From positions 1,769,501 through 1,833,500 of the forward strand of contig NZ_CP083951.1 of the NCBI RefSeq assembly GCF_006440675.2: a stretch of DNA of 64,000 nucleotides. Reading direction: 5' to 3'. Below, in pieces: positions 60,898 through 64,000 of the stretch (position 1 is its first letter; the number at the start of each line of letters is the position of its first letter). The DNA is from Mesorhizobium sp. B2-8-5. Its GTDB lineage: Bacteria > Pseudomonadota > Alphaproteobacteria > Rhizobiales > Rhizobiaceae. The notes below the pieces were generated by a model. It saw only the letters and a list, made by a program, of their open reading frames with translations, was not told the DNA's origin and did not search any database. The translations under genes were made by a program, and so were the position numbers.

Positions 60898-61045
60898 ATC
60901 GGCAGTTTTCGCCGAAGTCCGGAGTAAGGCCCGTCCCCCGCCTATCCCGGGCAACTTGCGGCAGCCTATCCCCCCTCTCCGGGCTGCCGCATCGTTTCGA
61001 GTAAAGACCGCCGTGGTTCCCCCTCCACCACGGCGGTTCTTTTTT
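60898..61045 (+). ncRNA. Probable trans-acting small RNA (alpha-r7/Smr7C-like)
   Basis: A region of about 148 nt with no open frame shows a small promoter-like site, several hairpins and a strong Rho-independent terminator. The hairpins are GCCCG/CGGGC (60929-60952), TGCGGCAGCC/GGCTGCCGCA (60957-60991, perfect) and the terminator ACCGCCGTGGT/ACCACGGCGGT (61007-61037), followed by TTCTTTTTT. All three loops are C-rich (TCCCCCGCC, TATCCCCCC, TCCCCCTCC) and could pair with Shine-Dalgarno sequences. From memory, the Sinorhizobium alpha-r7 RNA (Smr7C) is also about 150 nt and adjacent to polA, so this is probably its counterpart. Confidence 0.75.
61007..61045 (+). terminator. Rho-independent terminator of the small RNA
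   Basis: It has a perfect 11-bp GC-rich stem (61007-61017 with 61027-61037), a 9-nt C-rich loop and a T-tract TTCTTTTTT. There is no plus-strand coding gene upstream for it to serve, which supports an independent RNA gene. Confidence 0.88.
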
Positions 61046-61144
61046 GCCTCCAGGCAAGCCTTTCCCGCTTGGTCCAACGATCGCGGCTTTTCGTTTTCCG
61101 CATCGCCCTTTAGGGTCTGCCGCAAAAATCGAAAGGCCCCCAAA

Positions 61145-62530
61145 ATGTCCAAACTCTCCCCCGTCCTCGACCGTCTCGACCAGAACCTCGACCAGAGCCT
61201 GGAGCGGCTGTTCGGCCTGCTCGGCATCAAGTCGATCTCCACCGATCCCGCCTTTGCCGCCGACTGCCGCAAGGGGGCCAAATGGCTGGTGGCCGAACTC
61301 AAGCTGATCGGCTTCGACGCAAGCGTACGCGACACGCCCGGACATCCGATGGTGGTGGCGCATCACGAGGGGCCGGCAGGCGCGCCGCATGTGCTGTTCT
61401 ACGGCCACTACGACGTCCAGCCGGTCGATCCGATCGAATTGTGGGAAACCGATCCGTTCGCGCCGTCGATCAAGGAGATCGAGCCTGGACGCAAAGTGAT
61501 CACCGGACGCGGCTCGGCCGACGACAAGGGGCAACTGATGACCTTCGTCGAGGCCTGCCGCGCCTGGAAGCAGGTGCACGGCAATCTGCCTTGCCGCGTT
61601 ACCATCCTGTTCGAGGGCGAGGAAGAATCCGGCTCGCCGTCGCTGAAGCCGTTCCTAGAAGCCAACGCCGCCGAGCTGAAGGCGGATTTCGCGCTGGTCT
61701 GCGACACCAGCATGTGGAATCGCGAGACGCCGTCGATCTGCGTGTCACTGCGCGGCATGGTCGGCGAGGAGATCACCGTCAAGGCGGCCAACCGCGACCT
61801 GCATTCAGGCCTCTATGGCGGGCCGGCCGCCAATCCGATCCGCATCCTGGCCAAGGTGCTGGCCGATGTCCACGACAAGGACGGCCATGTCACCATTCCG
61901 GGCTTCTATGACGGCGTCGAGGAGACGCCCTCGCAGGTGCTGAAATCCTGGGAAGGGCTCGGCGAAACGGCCGAGACCTTCCTTGGACCGGTCGGACTTT
62001 CCATTCCGGCCGGCGAAAAAGGGCGCTCGGTGCTCGAGCTCACCTGGGCGCGGCCGACCGCGGAATTCAACGGCATCATCGGCGGCTATACCGGCAGGGG
62101 CTTCAAGACGGTGATCGCGGCGGAAGCGTCGGCGAAAGTGTCGTTCCGGCTCGTTCACAAGCAGGATCCGAAGAAGATCCGCGCCGCCTTCCAGGCCTTT
62201 GTGCGCGAGCGCATCCCCGGCGACTGCTCGGTAGAATTCCACCCGCATGGCGGCTCGCCGGCGATCCAGCTTTCCTATGACTCGCCGTTCCTGACCAAAG
62301 CCAAGGACGCGCTGTCGGACGAGTGGGAGAGGCAGGCCGTGACCACCGGCGGCGGCGGCTCGATCCCGGTGGTGGGCGATTTCCAGACCTATCTCGGCAT
62401 GGAATCGCTGCTGGTCGGCTTCGGCCTCGACGACGACCGCATCCACTCGCCGAACGAGAAATACGAGCTGACCTCCTTCCACAAGGGGCAGCGGTCCTGG
62501 GCGCGAATCCTCGACGCGCTGACGCGTTGA
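61145..62530 (+). CDS. M20 family dipeptidase
   Basis: A 461-residue zinc peptidase. Metal ligands occur in LFYGHYDVQPVDP (His, Asp), GRGSADDKGQ (Asp), FEGEEESGSP (Glu pair), ALVCDTSMW (Asp) and the late His in DDDRIHSPNEKYEL. The segment NRDLHSGLYGGPAANP is typical of the carnosinase/CNDP-like M20 subgroup (dipeptidases with a lid domain in the middle). The start MSKLSPVLDRL is preceded by only a weak ribosome site. It is cytoplasmic and likely hydrolyses dipeptides or N-acyl amino acids. Confidence 0.92.
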   Translation: MSKLSPVLDRLDQNLDQSLERLFGLLGIKSISTDPAFAADCRKGAKWLVAELKLIGFDASVRDTPGHPMVVAHHEGPAGAPHVLFYGHYDVQPVDPIELWETDPFAPSIKEIEPGRKVITGRGSADDKGQLMTFVEACRAWKQVHGNLPCRVTILFEGEEESGSPSLKPFLEANAAELKADFALVCDTSMWNRETPSICVSLRGMVGEEITVKAANRDLHSGLYGGPAANPIRILAKVLADVHDKDGHVTIPGFYDGVEETPSQVLKSWEGLGETAETFLGPVGLSIPAGEKGRSVLELTWARPTAEFNGIIGGYTGRGFKTVIAAEASAKVSFRLVHKQDPKKIRAAFQAFVRERIPGDCSVEFHPHGGSPAIQLSYDSPFLTKAKDALSDEWERQAVTTGGGGSIPVVGDFQTYLGMESLLVGFGLDDDRIHSPNEKYELTSFHKGQRSWARILDALTR

Positions 62531-62553
62531 AATTCAACTTTCTGTTGATTTTT

Positions 62554-62645
62554 CTCCGGATCGCGGCGAGGACGAATGACCAGCGCAACGCGCCGCCTGC
62601 TGGCGCATCCCAGGCGATGCGCGGTATTGCGGCCGCGATCCGGAG
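62554..62645 (+). promoter_or_regulatory. Structured leader that sequesters the nrnC ribosome binding site
   Basis: CTCCGGATCGCGGC (62554-62567) pairs perfectly with GCCGCGATCCGGAG (62632-62645), whose final GGAG is the Shine-Dalgarno sequence of nrnC. Two inner hairpins, CCAGC/GCTGG (62580-62603) and CGCATC/GATGCG (62604-62621), complete a three-way junction. The closed form would block translation. It could be a cis-regulatory RNA, an autoregulatory site, or an inserted palindromic element. Confidence 0.6.
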
Positions 62646-62651
62646 AAGAGA

Positions 62652-63272
62652 ATGACTGATATCCGTTTCCACAAAAACGATCTGCCTGACCTGTCGCGCT
62701 ACAATGTCGGGGCGGTGGCCATCGACACGGAAACTCTGGGGCTCAACCCGCATCGCGACCGGCTCTGCGTGGTGCAGATTTCGCCCGGCGACGGCAGCGC
62801 CGACGTCATCCAGATCGCTCCAGGCCAGAAAGAGGCGCCGAACCTCGCCAGCCTGTTGAGAAACAACACAATCACCAAGCTGTTTCACTACGGCCGGTTC
62901 GACATCGCCGTGCTCTACCACACCTTCGGTGTGATGGCCGAGCCGGTGTTCTGCACCAAGATCGCCTCGCGGCTCACCCGCACCTATACCGATCGTCACG
63001 GGCTGAAGGATCTCTGCAACGAACTGCTCGGCATCGGCCTTTCCAAGGCGCAGCAATCCTCCGACTGGGCGGCCGAAACGCTCTCGCCCGAACAGCTCGA
63101 ATATGCCGCCTCGGACGTGCTCTACCTGCACAGGCTGCATGAGGTGCTGGGCGCGCGCCTGGCGCGCGAAAACCGCACCAAGGAGGCGGACGCCTGCTTC
63201 CGTTTCCTGCCGACCCGCGCCAAGCTCGACCTTATGGGCTGGGCCGAGGAAGACATCTTCGCGCACAGCTGA
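62652..63272 (+). CDS. nrnC: Nano-RNase C (DEDDy 3'-5' exoribonuclease, RNase D-like)
   Basis: A 206-residue exonuclease that matches NrnC of Bartonella and Caulobacter relatives in length and lacks the HRDC domain of RNase D. DEDDy residues are in AIDTETLGL (D, E), FHYGRFDIAVLY (D) and YAASDVLYLHRLHEVL (Y, D). NrnC removes dinucleotides such as pGpG left by RNA and cyclic-di-GMP turnover and substitutes for Orn in alphaproteobacteria. Its ribosome site lies within the 3' arm of the leader stem. Confidence 0.92.
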   Translation: MTDIRFHKNDLPDLSRYNVGAVAIDTETLGLNPHRDRLCVVQISPGDGSADVIQIAPGQKEAPNLASLLRNNTITKLFHYGRFDIAVLYHTFGVMAEPVFCTKIASRLTRTYTDRHGLKDLCNELLGIGLSKAQQSSDWAAETLSPEQLEYAASDVLYLHRLHEVLGARLARENRTKEADACFRFLPTRAKLDLMGWAEEDIFAHS

Positions 63273-63354
63273 CGGAACCCGGCGCGTCCAGGGACGTTCA
63301 TGCCGGTCTACGGAGGGCCGGTTCGCGGCGGGGCCGGTTCATGGAGGGAGTGAC

Positions 63355-63552
63355 ATGGCAGAGCGCAAATCGATAGAAAGCGCGCCGAAGGACGGCTCGA
63401 AGGTCACCATCCTGTGGAAGGACGGCGACGGCGTCGTCAACGAATCCATCGGTCAGTATCGCGACGGCGGCTGGTGGGTCTACACCGACAGCGACACGCA
63501 AAAGAAGGTCGATCCGACGAGCTGGCGCCCAGCATCAAATGACGACGACTAG
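63355..63552 (+). CDS. Small conserved hypothetical protein
   Basis: A 65-residue acidic protein (MAERKSIESAPKDGSKVTIL) rich in Trp and Asp (GGWWVYTDSD, DPTSWRPASNDDD). GGAGGGAG lies close before the ATG. The opening resembles small phage- and rhizobium-associated proteins with a SAPKDG-xxI motif, whose function is unknown. No membrane segment is visible. Confidence 0.75.
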   Translation: MAERKSIESAPKDGSKVTILWKDGDGVVNESIGQYRDGGWWVYTDSDTQKKVDPTSWRPASNDDD

Positions 63553-63603
63553 TAGGCTGCGTGCAGGCTTCAAAGCGGGCCTCGACCGAAACAAGGGGAC
63601 GCA

Positions 63604-63750
63604 ATGAGGCAGAACACGCTCTATCTTATCATCGGGGCGCTGGTCGCGGTGGTCATCGCGCTCGGCATCTATGTCTATCGCGAGCAGACCAGGCCGAAAG
63701 GCGTCGAGCTCAAGATCGACGACAAGGGCATTTCGATCCAGCAGAATTGA
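63604..63750 (+). CDS. Small single-pass membrane protein (48 aa)
   Basis: A 48-residue protein with an N-terminal membrane helix (TLYLIIGALVAVVIALGIYVY) followed by a basic turn (REQTRPKG) and a short soluble tail (VELKIDDKGISIQQN). AAGGGGACGCA precedes the ATG. A strong hairpin follows the stop within 2 bp. Its family and role are unknown. The compact membrane-plus-tail design and the terminator support a real gene. Confidence 0.7.
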   Translation: MRQNTLYLIIGALVAVVIALGIYVYREQTRPKGVELKIDDKGISIQQN

Positions 63751-63751
63751 C

Positions 63752-63785
63752 CACGGTGGCCAGCCGGAAGTGGCTGGCCACCGTG
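63752..63785 (+). terminator. Stem-loop after the 48-aa membrane protein gene
   Basis: CACGGTGGCCAGCC (63752-63765) and GGCTGGCCACCGTG (63772-63785) form a perfect 14-bp stem with a 6-nt loop. There is no T-tract, so termination strength is uncertain. Confidence 0.65.
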
Positions 63786-63801
63786 AGGGGCTAGACTGGC
63801 T

Positions 63802-64000
63802 TTGCGAGACGACATTGCGCCGGGGGGATTTCGGCCGGAGATACAGGGGCTGCGCGGGCTCGCCGTAGCCTTTGTGGTGATCTTTCATATCTGGCCGGCA
63901 GCACTTCCCGGCGGCTATGTCGGGGTCGACATCTTCTTCGTCATCTCCGGCTTCCTGATCACCGGCCTGCTTACGCGCATGGCTCTGAGCGATAGCGGTA
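63802..64000 (+). CDS. Acyltransferase 3 family protein (partial, 3' end outside window)
   Basis: The first 66 residues of an OafA/YrhL-type membrane acyltransferase, cut by the window end. It starts with TTG 63802 after GAGGGG. The family opening is clear: [20 protein letters not shown] with the catalytic His in VIFHIWP, then [21 protein letters not shown]. These enzymes O-acetylate surface polysaccharides. The SGNH extension, if any, would lie outside the window. Confidence 0.88.
   Translation, partial: MRDDIAPGGFRPEIQGLRGLAVAFVVIFHIWPAALPGGYVGVDIFFVISGFLITGLLTRMALSDSG

Noticed and set aside
59771..62530. A 919-codon reading of the M20 gene extended upstream
   Set aside because: The upstream part is antisense to polA and crosses the small RNA and its terminator. 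The M20 domain begins at 61145.

Overview
The window is GC-rich chromosomal DNA from an alphaproteobacterium of the order Rhizobiales, most likely Mesorhizobium or a close relative. The evidence is the very high density of sugar ABC transporters with dedicated regulators, a phnCDE1E2 set with the layout of Sinorhizobium phoCDET, an NrnC-type nanoRNase, a small-RNA-like element beside polA, and many short palindromic interspersed repeats. No rRNA, tRNA, CRISPR array or prophage was seen. The only intact mobile element is one ISAs1-family insertion sequence.

Layout. 1-3.4 kb: a minus-strand operon of a Tm-1-like protein, a phosphoenolpyruvate-hydrolase-family TIM barrel and a cupin (cut by the window edge), divergent from a TetR regulator. 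3.7-9.4 kb: a carbohydrate ABC operon (binding protein, two permeases, a small membrane protein, two ATPases). 9.4-14.1 kb: a decayed DUF4437 gene, an AraC regulator divergent from an MFS exporter, a GFA-family protein and an amidase. 14.2-21.9 kb: a sugar or sugar-acid catabolic region with a 2-hydroxyacid dehydrogenase, a GntR regulator, an enolase-superfamily dehydratase, three TIM-barrel isomerases and a Gfo/Idh/MocA oxidoreductase. Identical candidate GntR operators (TGGTTCGACCA and TGGTAATACCA, about 180 bp apart) precede both the 3.7 kb transporter and the isomerase genes at 18 kb, so the two blocks probably form one regulon.

22.2-33.8 kb: a C-P lyase phosphonate locus. phnF is divergent from phnGHI-JKL, which is followed by a hexapeptide transferase gene, a 2H-phosphoesterase (DUF1868) gene and phnCDE1E2. 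phnM, phnN and phnP are absent from the window. A perfect PhnF-type operator and a candidate Pho box are visible. 34.1-42.0 kb: an altronate-dehydratase-like gene with a ribose-type ABC transporter, a zinc alcohol dehydrogenase and a divergent GntR-type regulator with two winged helices. 42.3-45.6 kb: a periplasmic copper cluster (DUF2946, PCu(A)C, YcnI, CopC-CopD fusion). 45.7-54.7 kb: gnd, then a LacI regulator divergent from a sugar ABC operon with an isomerase and an oxidoreductase, with two copies of one LacI operator. 54.7-55.9 kb: the ISAs1 element, inserted in the loop of a palindrome. 56-64 kb: aldo/keto reductase, Fur/Zur regulator, polA, a probable small RNA, an M20 dipeptidase, nrnC with a structured leader that hides its ribosome binding site, two small proteins and the start of an acyltransferase.

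Two themes recur. All four substrate-binding-protein genes that start an ABC module are followed by a strong stem-loop before the membrane or ATPase genes, consistent with excess binding protein. Palindromic repeats fill most larger intergenic gaps and in two places supply coding sequence or a stop codon.
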